Shown here one piece after another: positions 1 to 6,423 of a stretch of DNA of 9,584 bases. Each line of letters begins with the position of its first letter. Position 1 is the first letter of the stretch. The notes below the pieces were generated by a model. That model was not told the origin of the DNA, ran no database searches, and worked only from the letters and a program-made list of their open reading frames with translations. The stretch spans positions 1 to 9,584 of the forward strand of contig CALMWD010000478.1 of assembly GCA_937873105.1 (NCBI GenBank). Direction: 5' to 3'. A program made the position numbers and the translations under genes. The DNA comes from an uncultured Rhodanobacteraceae bacterium. Its GTDB lineage: Bacteria; Pseudomonadota; Gammaproteobacteria; Xanthomonadales; Ahniellaceae.

Positions 1-360
1 ATCTTCGGGCTCATCCTGGCCCTCGCCTATTTCCCCTACCGTTTCGGCGTGAAAAACATCCGCAAGTTCAATCCTTCCGTAAAGGACCTTTTTCTTCTTG
101 CCGTCGTGACGGTCTTCTTTTTCCTGCTGCTGAAGGGACTGCTGGTCATCTCGACCGCCATGGGCATACTCTTTCCGAAGATCGGCACCGAAGCTTACTT
201 CTACCTGTTTCCCTTTGCCGCGGGGGCAATGCTGGTGCGCATCATCCTGAATTCCGAGGTCGCACGGATTTATTGCGCCATCTGCGCCCCCTTGCTGGGC
301 ATTATGTTCGGCAACAGCATCCCCGTGGTAATTTACGCGCTTCTGGGCAGCATCATCGGC
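1..360 (+). other. 7TM-HD-like membrane segment joined in frame to the kinase; probable fusion or chimeric junction near 360-390
   Basis: The first ~120 codons encode hydrophobic helices with features I recognise from the membrane part of 7TM-HD (PgpH-like, HDIG) proteins of Desulfuromonadales/Geobacter type: KNIRKFNPSVKDLF after a first helix, then AAGAMLVRIILNSE, then GIMFGNSIP and YALLGSIIGA. Such proteins normally continue with more helices and a cytoplasmic HD phosphodiesterase domain; none follows here. Instead the frame runs into a proline-rich stretch (LLPPVVPPGA) and helices typical of a DesK N-terminus. Hand-counted GC is about 55% for 1-360 (198/360) against about 70% in sampled lines just after, and third-position GC is about 77% (93/120 codons) against about 93% (112/120) for codons at 361-720. 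Family assignment is from memory of the motifs; the composition shift is directly visible. Confidence 0.55.
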
Positions 361-1527
361 GCTCGGCGTTGGGCCGGCATCGAGCATTGGATGCGGACGC
401 GCTTGCTGCCGCCGGTGGTGCCGCCGGGCGCGATGCCTTTCTTTTCGCTGAGCTATCTGCTGATGCTGCTGTTCCCGGCCTTCATGCCGAAGTTCCCGGC
501 GGTGAACTGGTGGGCCACGCTGGCCTCGGTGCTGGTGTTCCTGCCGATGTACTTCGGCTTCTTCTGGATGCGCGGCTGGCGGCGCATCGGCGTGCTGGTC
601 GGCATCATTGCGCTGGCCGTCGCGATCCTGCCGGCGAACTTCTTCGCCAATACCTACATCGTCTACGCCTGCATCCTGGCGGCGCACCTGGCCCTGAACC
701 AGATGCTCGGCATCTTCCTGATCGCGAACGCCGCGTTCGCCGGCACCGTCTACGCCCTGGACGGACCGGCGACGACGATCGGGCTGATCAACGCGTTGTC
801 GGGCGGACTGGCCATGTTCGGCTGCCGCATGTGGTACCAGAACGCACGCAAGAACCAGGCGCTCAAGTTGTCCCAGGTCGAGGTCCAGCGCATCGCCGCG
901 TTGGCCGAGCGCGAACGCATCGGCCGCGACCTGCACGATCTGCTCGGGCACACGCTGTCGGTGATCGCGTTGAAATCGGAGTTGGCGGCCAAGCTGATCG
1001 ATCGCGACATCGACGCCGCGCGCGGCGAGATCAAGGAGGTCGAGCGCGTGACCCGCCAGGCCTTGTTCGAGGTGCGCCGCGCCGTCACCGGCATGCGCGC
1101 GCACGGCCTGCTCGCGGAACTGGCGAGCGGCCGCGCCGCGCTCGATTCCGCCCAGGTCCATTTCGACTACGAGGTTCAGCCGCAGGATCTGCCGACGCAG
1201 ACCGAGAACGTGCTCGCCATGTGCCTGCGCGAGGCCATCACCAACATCATCCGCCATGCCCACGCGCGGCGTTGCCACGCGCGTCTCGAAGACGGCGACA
1301 GCCGGGTCGTCCTGGAGATCAGCGACGACGGCGTCGGCGGCGTGCGTGCCGAAGGCAACGGCCTGTCCGGCATGCGCGAACGCGTCGAGGCGGCGGGCGG
1401 GCGCCTGCTGGTGGAATCGCCGAAGGACGGCGGCACGCAACTGCGCATCGAGTTGCCGCTGGCGCATCCGGAACCGGAGCATGCGTTGAATGCGGCGCGA
1501 CACCTGAAACTGGTGGCCTCGCGATGA
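1..1527 (+). CDS. Sensor histidine kinase, DesK-type (HisKA_3 + HATPase_c), 5' end outside window and N-terminus anomalous
   Basis: Membrane histidine kinase that should autophosphorylate on His and pass phosphate to the regulator encoded next. The frame is open from base 1. GTG at 49 is an internal candidate start, and ATG at 391 would give a 378-residue protein, close to the usual size of DesK-like kinases. Counting from GTG 49: several hydrophobic segments lie before residue ~265, the HisKA_3 phosphorylation motif RDLHDLLGH carries His296 (nt 934), and the HATPase_c domain shows the N box REAITNIIRHA with Asn399, the G1 box DDGVGG at 426-431 and the G2 box GNGLSGMRERV at ~436-446. All catalytic boxes are intact. 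From ~391 onward it looks like a normal 5-TM DesK kinase. Codons before ~360 resemble another family (separate entry). The stop TGA overlaps the regulator's ATG (ATGA), so the two are translationally coupled. The signal sensed is unknown; B. subtilis DesK senses membrane order. Confidence 0.85.
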   Translation: MFGLILALAYFPYRFGVKNIRKFNPSVKDLFLLAVVTVFFFLLLKGLLVISTAMGILFPKIGTEAYFYLFPFAAGAMLVRIILNSEVARIYCAICAPLLGIMFGNSIPVVIYALLGSIIGARRWAGIEHWMRTRLLPPVVPPGAMPFFSLSYLLMLLFPAFMPKFPAVNWWATLASVLVFLPMYFGFFWMRGWRRIGVLVGIIALAVAILPANFFANTYIVYACILAAHLALNQMLGIFLIANAAFAGTVYALDGPATTIGLINALSGGLAMFGCRMWYQNARKNQALKLSQVEVQRIAALAERERIGRDLHDLLGHTLSVIALKSELAAKLIDRDIDAARGEIKEVERVTRQALFEVRRAVTGMRAHGLLAELASGRAALDSAQVHFDYEVQPQDLPTQTENVLAMCLREAITNIIRHAHARRCHARLEDGDSRVVLEISDDGVGGVRAEGNGLSGMRERVEAAGGRLLVESPKDGGTQLRIELPLAHPEPEHALNAARHLKLVASR

Positions 1528-2126
1528 TCCGCGTCGTCATCGCCGAAGACCAGGCCATGGTGCGCGGTGCGCTCGCGGCCCTGCTCAGGCTCGAATCCGA
1601 CATCGACGTGGTCGGCTGCGCCGGCGACGGCGTCGAGGCCTGGGAAATGACGCGGCGCCTGCGCCCGGACGTGCTCGTCACCGACATCGAGATGCCGCAG
1701 CAGACCGGCCTCGAGCTGGCGAAGAAGGTCATCGACACCGGCATGCCCTGCAAGGTCGTGATCCTGACCACGTTCGCGCGACCGGGTTATCTGCGCCGCG
1801 CCCTCGACGCCGGCGCCAGCGGCTACCTGCTCAAGGATTCGCCGGCCGACAAGCTCGCCGACGCGCTGCGCAAGGTGCATCGCGGCGGTCGCGCCGTGGA
1901 TCCGGAACTCGCGCTCGACGCCTGGAGCGAAGCCGATCCGCTCAGCGACCGCGAACGCCAGGTCCTGCGCCTCGCCGGCGAAGGCGTGGCCGCGAACGAC
2001 ATCGCCGAACAGCTCGGCCTCTCGCACGGCACCGTGCGCAACTATCTGTCCGAAGCCATCGGCAAGCTCGGCGTCGAGAATCGCATCGAGGCCTACCGCA
2101 TGGCGCGCCAGAAGGGCTGGCTCTAG
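1524..2126 (+). CDS. DNA-binding response regulator, NarL/LuxR (DesR-like) family
   Basis: A 200-residue cytoplasmic transcription regulator, phosphorylated by the kinase just upstream. Receiver domain at residues ~1-118: acidic pair Glu8/Asp9 (IAEDQ), phospho-acceptor Asp54 in VTDIEMP, switch Thr82/83 in ILTTF, and conserved Lys104 in YLLKDS. LuxR-type helix-turn-helix at ~138-195: LSDRERQVLRLAGEG, then the recognition region LGLSHGTVRNYLSEAIGKLGVENR. Length and domain order match a full NarL-family regulator. The ATG sits in the ATGA overlap with the kinase stop, fixing the start and pointing to translational coupling. In B. subtilis the homologous DesR controls a fatty-acid desaturase; in Xanthomonadales such pairs often lie near ABC transporter genes, but none is in view, so the target here is unknown. 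The gene converges on the next one with a 7-nt gap. Confidence 0.93.
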   Translation: MIRVVIAEDQAMVRGALAALLRLESDIDVVGCAGDGVEAWEMTRRLRPDVLVTDIEMPQQTGLELAKKVIDTGMPCKVVILTTFARPGYLRRALDAGASGYLLKDSPADKLADALRKVHRGGRAVDPELALDAWSEADPLSDRERQVLRLAGEGVAANDIAEQLGLSHGTVRNYLSEAIGKLGVENRIEAYRMARQKGWL

Positions 2127-2141
2127 TCCGGGTTCAGCCCT
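2113..2141. terminator. Inverted repeat across the convergent stop codons, weak bidirectional terminator candidate
   Basis: AGGGCTG at 2113-2119 is the exact complement of CAGCCCT at 2135-2141, with a 15-nt loop. The hairpin spans the stop codons of both the response regulator (2124-2126) and the minus-strand DUF4190 gene (2134-2136). A stem here could end transcription from both sides, but no T-tract follows in either direction, so it is not a classical intrinsic terminator and could be chance in GC-rich DNA. Confidence 0.25.
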
Positions 2142-2427
2142 GCAGGATCGCGGCGGCGAGGGCGGCCGCCAGTCCACCGAAGAAGATCGCGACCACCAGG
2201 GCGAAGACGACGGCCAGCGCGATCTGCAGGTAGCCGAGGATCAGGCCGGCCATGGCCATGCCGTCGCCCTCGATCGCGCCGTGGGCGCGGCGGATTTCGG
2301 CGCGGGCGAGGTGGCCGCAGACGACCGCGACGATGGCGCCGAGCAGGGGCGCCATCAGCCAGGCCATCAGGCCGAAGGCCAGGCTCAGGATGGCGTAGGT
2401 GCTGGTGTTCTTCGGCGTCGCGTCCAT
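2134..2427 (-). CDS. Small DUF4190-type integral membrane protein
   Basis: A 97-residue protein of unknown function. It fits the DUF4190 pattern: a helix pair at residues ~11-37 (YAILSLAFGLMAWLMAPL, then LGAIVAVVCGHLA), a short polar stretch with GHLARAEIRR and GDGMAMAGLILGY at ~38-66, and a long C-terminal helix rich in Ala/Val/Leu. The conserved GH-ARxEIRR...GDGxAxAGLILGY motif is what identifies the family. The ATG at 2427 is the first usable start after an in-frame stop at 2460-2458, and no Shine-Dalgarno precedes it. Instead a GATGAT hexamer lies 6 nt upstream, which may mean a leaderless message. It lies 53 nt downstream of the OB-fold gene on the same strand, so cotranscription is also possible. 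It converges on the response regulator. Confidence 0.8.
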   Translation of the reverse strand: MDATPKNTSTYAILSLAFGLMAWLMAPLLGAIVAVVCGHLARAEIRRAHGAIEGDGMAMAGLILGYLQIALAVVFALVVAIFFGGLAAALAAAILQG

Positions 2428-2461
2428 GCCGGCATCATCCGCGCCGGCACGGGCGAGTCAA
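2428..2461 (-). promoter_or_regulatory. Candidate leaderless promoter for the DUF4190 gene; also a 6-bp inverted repeat
   Basis: Read on the minus strand, TTGACT (2461-2456) is a 5/6 match to the -35 consensus. It is followed after 16 nt by GATGAT (2439-2434), a 4/6 match to the -10 consensus, then 6 nt and the ATG at 2427. Transcription would start at or next to the A of ATG. GCCGGC also occurs twice here (2428-2433 and 2443-2448), able to pair across a 9-nt loop. The assignment is pattern-based. Confidence 0.35.
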
Positions 2462-2480
2462 GCGCGGGTGTGCCCGGGCA

Positions 2481-3308
2481 TCAACGCATCTGCTTGCAGT
2501 TCTCCAGCCACACCATCTTCTTGAAGTCGTCGTAGCGGTAGAACGTGCCCTGGAAGGTCACCGACTGGCCGTCGCGCATGGTCAGCACCCAGGCCAGCTG
2601 GTTCGGCCGGAACAGGCAGGCGACGCCGACGCGGAACTGCGCCTGGGTCGGCAGCGGCTTGATCACCATGTCGCGGATTTCGGGCACGTGGAAGGAGACG
2701 TTGTAGTCCTCGCCGTCTTCCATGATGTGGTCGATGCGGCCCTTGAGCGCATAGGAACGGCCCTTGTGGCGTGCGTTCACGGCAACCGCGTTCTTGTTCG
2801 CCTCGTCGGCGATCTGGCGCGAGAACAGGAACACGTCCTGCTTCGTCGTGTCGGCCTGGTTCTGCTGCCGGGCGCCGGACGCTCCGGCCAGGCGGCCTTC
2901 GTCGCCACCCTTCATCTTCGCCAGCAGCTCGCACATGTAGCCGCGGATGTTGTCGGCCTTGGCGAACACGCCTTTCTCGGTCTTGACCGTCATCTCGACC
3001 CGCGCGTCCGCGCCCTCGGCGCTGACCGCGACGATGGTCGGGATCGCACGCGTGGCGCCGGTCGCGCGTTGCTCCGCGAGCAGGGTGCCGGTTTCGGCGT
3101 CTTCGGTCAGCACGTCCATCTTCTCGGCGATCAGGATGCCGCGCATCTGGCCGAGCGCGTTCGCGACATCCAGGTCGGCGACGATGACATGGCTGCTGAA
3201 ATTCGTGCCCGAGAACGCACTGCCGGACTTGCCGAAGTTCGATTCGCAGTCGGACGCGAAGCTGGCGGTGCTCGCACCGAGCAGGGCAATCAGGGACAGG
3301 ACACGCAT
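2481..3308 (-). CDS. Secreted/periplasmic protein with C-terminal OB-fold (tRNA_anti-like) domain
   Basis: A 275-residue protein of unknown function. The start at 3308 is chosen because AAGGAG lies 8 nt upstream and because a signal peptide begins there: MRVLSLIALLGASTASFA, with likely cleavage after Ala18. The longer frame to 3380 would bury that signal and run through the upstream terminator. The mature N-terminal part (~40-130) is a mixed alpha/beta domain with a VEMTVKTEKGVFA strand. A charged, Gln-rich linker (~133-165) follows. Residues ~170-272 look like the OB-fold of the tRNA_anti-like family: NARHKGRSYALKGRI opens it, VGVACLFR and DGQSVTFQGTF are the later strands, and VWLENC closes it. 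Despite the family name, periplasmic members are not shown to bind RNA. Mature-protein cysteines are at 21, 126, 231 and 271, so disulfides are possible. It follows the aldehyde dehydrogenase on the same strand but is separated by a terminator, so it should have its own promoter. Confidence 0.8.
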   Translation of the reverse strand: MRVLSLIALLGASTASFASDCESNFGKSGSAFSGTNFSSHVIVADLDVANALGQMRGILIAEKMDVLTEDAETGTLLAEQRATGATRAIPTIVAVSAEGADARVEMTVKTEKGVFAKADNIRGYMCELLAKMKGGDEGRLAGASGARQQNQADTTKQDVFLFSRQIADEANKNAVAVNARHKGRSYALKGRIDHIMEDGEDYNVSFHVPEIRDMVIKPLPTQAQFRVGVACLFRPNQLAWVLTMRDGQSVTFQGTFYRYDDFKKMVWLENCKQMR

Positions 3309-3359
3309 GGGCAAGGCTCCTTGGGGGAAGGCGGGATCCGCGAACCCGCGATCGTGACC

Positions 3360-3391
3360 AAAAGAAACGCCCGGGCACAAGGCCCGGGCGT
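3360..3391 (-). terminator. Intrinsic terminator of the aldehyde dehydrogenase gene
   Basis: On the minus strand ACGCCCGGGC (3391-3382) and GCCCGGGCGT (3376-3367) form a perfect 10-bp stem around a 5-nt loop (CTTGT), followed at once by the U-tract TTTCTTTT (3367-3360). It begins 35 nt after the stop of the aldehyde dehydrogenase gene. This is a textbook rho-independent terminator and separates that gene from the OB-fold gene downstream. Confidence 0.88.
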
Positions 3392-3426
3392 CGCCGTCAT
3401 GTTGCGGTCGAAGCGGATCGCGACGA

Positions 3427-4965
3427 TCAGAATTCGAACTTGATGCCCTGGGCCAGCGGCAGCGCGTTCGAGTAGTTGATCGTGTTGGTCTGGCGGCGCA
3501 TGTAGGCCTTCCAGGCGTCCGAGCCGGATTCGCGGCCGCCGCCGGTTTCCTTCTCGCCGCCGAAGGCGCCGCCGATTTCCGCGCCCGAGGTGCCGATGTT
3601 GACGTTGGCGATGCCGCAGTCCGAACCCGCCGCCGACAGGTACTGCTCGGCCACCTTCACGTTCTGCGTGAAGATCGACGAGGACAGGCCCTGCGGCACG
3701 CCGTTCTGCATCGCGATGGCTTCGTCGATGGTCTTGAACGGCATCACGTAGAGGATCGGCGCGAAGGTTTCGGTCTGCACGCATTCGTCGGAGTTCTTCA
3801 CGCCGGTGATGATGGTCGGCAGCACGAAGTTGCCCGGGCGGTCGCTCAACGCGGCGCCGCCGGTCTCGACCTTGCCGCCCACGGCCTTGGCCTTCTCGAT
3901 GGCGCCGAGGTAACGCTTCACCGCGGCCTGGTCGTTGAGCGGGCCCATCAGCGTGGTCGGCAGGGTCGGGTCGCCGATCTTGCCTTCGACCTGCTTGTAG
4001 GCCTTGACCAGGGTATCGAGCACGTTGGCGTAGATCGACTCGTGCACGAACAGGCGGCGCGTCGTGGTGCAGCGCTGGCCGGCGGTGCCGACCGCGCCGA
4101 AGACGATGGCCGGGATCGCGAGCTGCAGGTCGGCGGTCTCGTCGACGATGATGGCGTTGTTGCCGCCGAGTTCGAGCAGCGAGCGGCCCATGCGCTGCGC
4201 CACGCGCTCGCCGACCAGGCGGCCGACCTGGGTCGAGCCGGTGAAGCTGATCAGCGGGATGCGGTGATCGTCGACGAACTTCTGCGCGATCTGGGTGCCG
4301 GCGTCGTTGAACAGGTAGAACAGGTCGGGGAAGCCGCCTTCGCGCAGCGCGTCGTTGCAGATCTTCATGGCCGCGATCGCCGACAGCGGCGCCTTCGGGC
4401 TCGGCTTCCAGATCGAGATGTCGCCGCAGATCGCCGCGATGAACGAGTTCCAGGCCCAGACCGCGACCGGGAAGTTGAACGCGCTGATGATGCCGACGAG
4501 GCCGAGCGGGTGCCATTGCTCGTACATGCGATGGCCCGGGCGTTCCGAATGCATGGTGTAGCCGTAGAGCATGCGCGACTGGCCGACCGCGAAGTCGGCG
4601 ATGTCGATCATTTCCTGCACTTCGCCGTCGCCTTCGGGCTTGATCTTGCCCATCTCCAGCGCCACCAGCGAGCCGAGCGCGTCCTTGTGCTTGCGCAGCG
4701 CCTCGCCGCACAGGCGGATGGCTTCGCCGCGCTTCGGCGCCGGCGTGGTGCGCCAGGTCTTGAAGGCCGCCTGGGCGCGCTCGACGATGGTTTCGTAGTC
4801 GGCGATCGAGCTGGCGTGCACGCGCGCGATCACTTCGCCGGTGCTCGGATTGATCGGCTCCAGCACGCCCGCGTCCTGGGTCTTGGCCCATTCGCCGTTG
4901 CCGAGGTAGGTGCCGGAATTGTCGGCGGACAGGCCAAGCGCCTTGAGGATGCCGTGTGCGGACAT
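3427..4965 (-). CDS. amaB: Aldehyde dehydrogenase family 7 (antiquitin/AmaB-type, L-piperidine-6-carboxylate / aminoadipate-semialdehyde dehydrogenase)
   Basis: A 512-residue cytoplasmic NAD-dependent dehydrogenase, expected to oxidise alpha-aminoadipate semialdehyde (in equilibrium with piperideine-6-carboxylate) to alpha-aminoadipate in lysine and pipecolate breakdown. Visible ALDH elements: SAFNFP with Asn164, WKPSP with Lys187, FTGSTQVGR (241-249) of the Rossmann loop, LELGGNN with general base Glu265, GQRCTTTRR with catalytic Cys299, and ETFAPI with Glu399. Subfamily 7 is indicated by GEVQE near 115, [13 protein letters not shown], and the C-terminal [12 protein letters not shown] with NTINYS and LPLAQGIKF. 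It is full length and intact. The start at 4965 has GGAG 6 nt upstream. It begins 26 nt after the 3' end of tRNA-Arg on the same strand, so it is probably read from the tRNA promoter, and it ends at a strong terminator. No other lysine-catabolic gene is in view, so the substrate is inferred from family only. Confidence 0.93.
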   Translation of the reverse strand: MSAHGILKALGLSADNSGTYLGNGEWAKTQDAGVLEPINPSTGEVIARVHASSIADYETIVERAQAAFKTWRTTPAPKRGEAIRLCGEALRKHKDALGSLVALEMGKIKPEGDGEVQEMIDIADFAVGQSRMLYGYTMHSERPGHRMYEQWHPLGLVGIISAFNFPVAVWAWNSFIAAICGDISIWKPSPKAPLSAIAAMKICNDALREGGFPDLFYLFNDAGTQIAQKFVDDHRIPLISFTGSTQVGRLVGERVAQRMGRSLLELGGNNAIIVDETADLQLAIPAIVFGAVGTAGQRCTTTRRLFVHESIYANVLDTLVKAYKQVEGKIGDPTLPTTLMGPLNDQAAVKRYLGAIEKAKAVGGKVETGGAALSDRPGNFVLPTIITGVKNSDECVQTETFAPILYVMPFKTIDEAIAMQNGVPQGLSSSIFTQNVKVAEQYLSAAGSDCGIANVNIGTSGAEIGGAFGGEKETGGGRESGSDAWKAYMRRQTNTINYSNALPLAQGIKFEF

Positions 4966-4991
4966 GCGTTGCTCCAGAAAGGGAATTGAGA

Positions 4992-5068
4992 TGGCGGCCC
5001 CGACACGATTCGAACGTGCGGCCTCGCCCTTAGGAGGGGCGCGCTCTATCCAACTGAGCTACGGGGCC
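4992..5068 (-). tRNA. tRNA-Arg, anticodon CCT
   Basis: Read on the minus strand it folds into a complete cloverleaf of 77 nt including an encoded CCA. The acceptor stem is GGCCCCG (5068-5062) with CGGGGCC, the D arm has GCTC/GAGC, and the anticodon stem is CGCCC/GGGCG around the loop CTCCTAA, giving anticodon CCT (reads AGG). The T arm is GCACG-TTCGAAT-CGTGT with one G-U pair, then discriminator G and CCA. AGG should be a rare codon in this GC-rich, CGC-preferring genome, so this is a minor arginine tRNA. The aldehyde dehydrogenase gene starts 26 nt after its 3' end on the same strand. Confidence 0.96.
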
Positions 5069-5079
5069 ATGGGGCGCGG

Positions 5080-5096
5080 ATTGTAGCCGGTACAAT
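5080..5096. promoter_or_regulatory. Inverted repeat giving back-to-back -10 hexamers for tRNA-Arg (-) and trhO (+)
   Basis: ATTGTA (5080-5085), GCCGG, TACAAT (5091-5096) is a perfect 6-bp inverted repeat with a 5-nt spacer. Each arm reads TACAAT, a 5/6 match to the -10 consensus, on one strand. On the minus strand it would start RNA about 5 nt before the tRNA 5' end (5068). On the plus strand the hexamer is 6 nt before the trhO ATG at 5103. Neither side has a good -35 at 16-18 nt. Promoter function is inference from position and sequence; a dyad operator is the alternative. Confidence 0.45.
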
Positions 5097-5102
5097 GGGC
5101 GC

Positions 5103-5852
5103 ATGATCCTGAACCTCGCCGCCTATCATTTCGTCGCCATTTCCGACCCCGATGCGCTGGCGCGGCGGCTGCGCGAACGCTTCGAAGCCGCGGCGTTGCG
5201 CGGTACCGCCCTGGTCACGCCCGAGGGCATCAACCTGTTCCTGGCCGGCGAACCTGAATCGCTGCGCGGCGTCGTCGCCGGGTTGCGCAGCGATGAGCGC
5301 TTCGCCGGCCTGGTCGTGAAATGGAGCGAGAGCGAACACGTGCCGTTCAAGCGCCTGCGCGTGAAGCGCAAGCGCGAAATCATCACCTTCCGCAAGGACG
5401 GGCTGGATCCGGTCCACGCACGCGCGCCCGTGGTCGATCCGCCGACCCTGAAACGCTGGCTCGAACAGGGGCGCGACGACACCGGACGCGAACTCGTGAT
5501 GGTTGACACCCGAAATGCGCAGGAGATCGGTTACGGCACCTTCGAAGGTGCGCTGACCTTGCCGATCGCCAAGTTCACCGAGCTGCCCGAGGCGCTGGAG
5601 CCGCATCGCGACGCACTCGCGGGCAAGACCCTCGTGAGCTTCTGCACCGGCGGCATCCGCTGCGAGAAGGCGGCGATCTGGATGCTGCAGGCCGGCTACG
5701 AACACGTGCGGCAATTGGATGGCGGCATCCTCGGCTACTTCGAACAGGTCGGCGGCTACGGTTATCGTGACCGCTGCTTCGTGTTCGACGAACGGGTGGC
5801 GCTCGATCCGCACTTGAAACCGCTGCGCGACGAACCCATCGCTGCGGTCTGA
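5103..5852 (+). CDS. trhO: tRNA uridine(34) hydroxylase TrhO (rhodanese-fold, UPF0176/YceA family), short form
   Basis: A 249-residue cytoplasmic enzyme. E. coli TrhO uses oxygen to hydroxylate U34 in a set of tRNAs, giving ho5U, the precursor of cmo5U/mo5U. Residues ~1-95 form the N-terminal acylphosphatase-like domain (GTALVTPEGINLFLAG; PFKRLRVKRKREIITF), and residues ~110-225 the rhodanese domain with VDTRNAQEIGYGTFEGA and the active loop CTGGIRCEKA carrying Cys181 and Cys187, then LDGGILGYFE and FVFDERV. It stops soon after VFDER, so it lacks the Cys-rich C-terminal tail of the ~350-residue E. coli protein; short versions are, as I recall, known in related bacteria. The ATG has no Shine-Dalgarno and sits 6 nt after TACAAT, so a leaderless message is likely. 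It is probably cotranscribed with the DUF1993 gene 33 nt downstream. The neighbouring tRNA-Arg(CCT) has C34 and is not a substrate. Confidence 0.9.
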   Translation: MILNLAAYHFVAISDPDALARRLRERFEAAALRGTALVTPEGINLFLAGEPESLRGVVAGLRSDERFAGLVVKWSESEHVPFKRLRVKRKREIITFRKDGLDPVHARAPVVDPPTLKRWLEQGRDDTGRELVMVDTRNAQEIGYGTFEGALTLPIAKFTELPEALEPHRDALAGKTLVSFCTGGIRCEKAAIWMLQAGYEHVRQLDGGILGYFEQVGGYGYRDRCFVFDERVALDPHLKPLRDEPIAAV

Positions 5853-5885
5853 TCGCCATCCCGGCGACCGCAACGGGAGTTCCAA

Positions 5886-6401
5886 GTGTCCATCCATATC
5901 CACGAAGCCTCGCTGCCGTATCTCGCGCGTTTCCTGCGCGCGCTCGACCGCATGATCGACAAGGCCGCGGCCTTCGCCGAGGCGAAGCAGGGCAAGTCGG
6001 CGGTCAGCGTCGAGGCGTCGCTCGTCAGCGCCCGCCTTGCGCCGGACATGTTCGCGTTCGCGCGCCAGGTCCAGATCGCCACCGACATGGCCAAGGGCTG
6101 CGCGGCGCGTCTCGCCGGCGTCGAGGTGCCGAAATACGAAGACACCGAAACCACGTTCGCGGAGTTGAAGGCGCGCATCGCCAAGACCGTCGCCTTCATC
6201 GAGCGCTTCACCGCGGACCAGCTCGACGGTGCCGAATCGCGCACGATCCAGCTCAAGACCGGCGGTCGCGAAGTCACCTTCACGGGTCGCGACTACCTGT
6301 TCGGCTTCGTCTACCCGAACGTGTTCTTCCACCTGACGACGGCCTACAACCTGCTGCGCCACAACGGCGTCGAACTCGGCAAGATGGATCTGCTGGGCTG
6401 A
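5886..6401 (+). CDS. DUF1993 family protein
   Basis: A 171-residue, mainly helical cytoplasmic protein without signal peptide or membrane segment. The whole chain matches the DUF1993 pattern as I know it: SLPYLARFLRALDRMIDKAA at the N-terminus, SARLAPDMFAFARQVQIATD at ~47-66, a YEDTETTFAELKARI helix, a short beta hairpin (IQLKTGGREVTF), and a C-terminal helix with NVFFHLTTAYNLLRHNGVELGK. The fold is thought to be related to DinB-like four-helix bundles, and His in FFHLTTAYN may be a metal-ligand type residue. No function is established. The start is GTG at 5886, supported by GGGAG 6 nt upstream. It lies 33 nt after trhO with no visible terminator between, so the two likely share a transcript, though no functional link is known. 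Confidence 0.85.
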   Translation: MSIHIHEASLPYLARFLRALDRMIDKAAAFAEAKQGKSAVSVEASLVSARLAPDMFAFARQVQIATDMAKGCAARLAGVEVPKYEDTETTFAELKARIAKTVAFIERFTADQLDGAESRTIQLKTGGREVTFTGRDYLFGFVYPNVFFHLTTAYNLLRHNGVELGKMDLLG

Positions 6402-6423
6402 TCGCGCCGCGGGAATCGGGCGG

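Noticed and set aside
273..1523. Upstream extension of the response regulator frame to 273 (617 codons).
   Set aside because: The receiver domain begins exactly at ATG 1524 and the upstream part is an Arg-rich shadow of the kinase gene.
1176..2177. A 333-codon minus-strand frame opposite the two-component genes.
   Set aside because: It is antisense to intact catalytic motifs in both genes and shows no domain of its own.
3309..3380. A longer N-terminus of the OB-fold protein starting at 3380.
   Set aside because: It would start within the terminator hairpin, lacks an SD, and would bury the signal peptide that starts at 3308 just after AAGGAG.
3290..4891. A 533-codon minus-strand frame overlapping the aldehyde dehydrogenase in another frame.
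   Set aside because: The 512-residue ALDH frame has every catalytic residue; the alternative is an Arg-rich shadow that also runs through the terminator.
4992..5068. tRNA-Arg as a possible integration (att) site of a mobile element.
   Set aside because: No integrase, no repeated tRNA 3' segment and no foreign composition are seen on either side.
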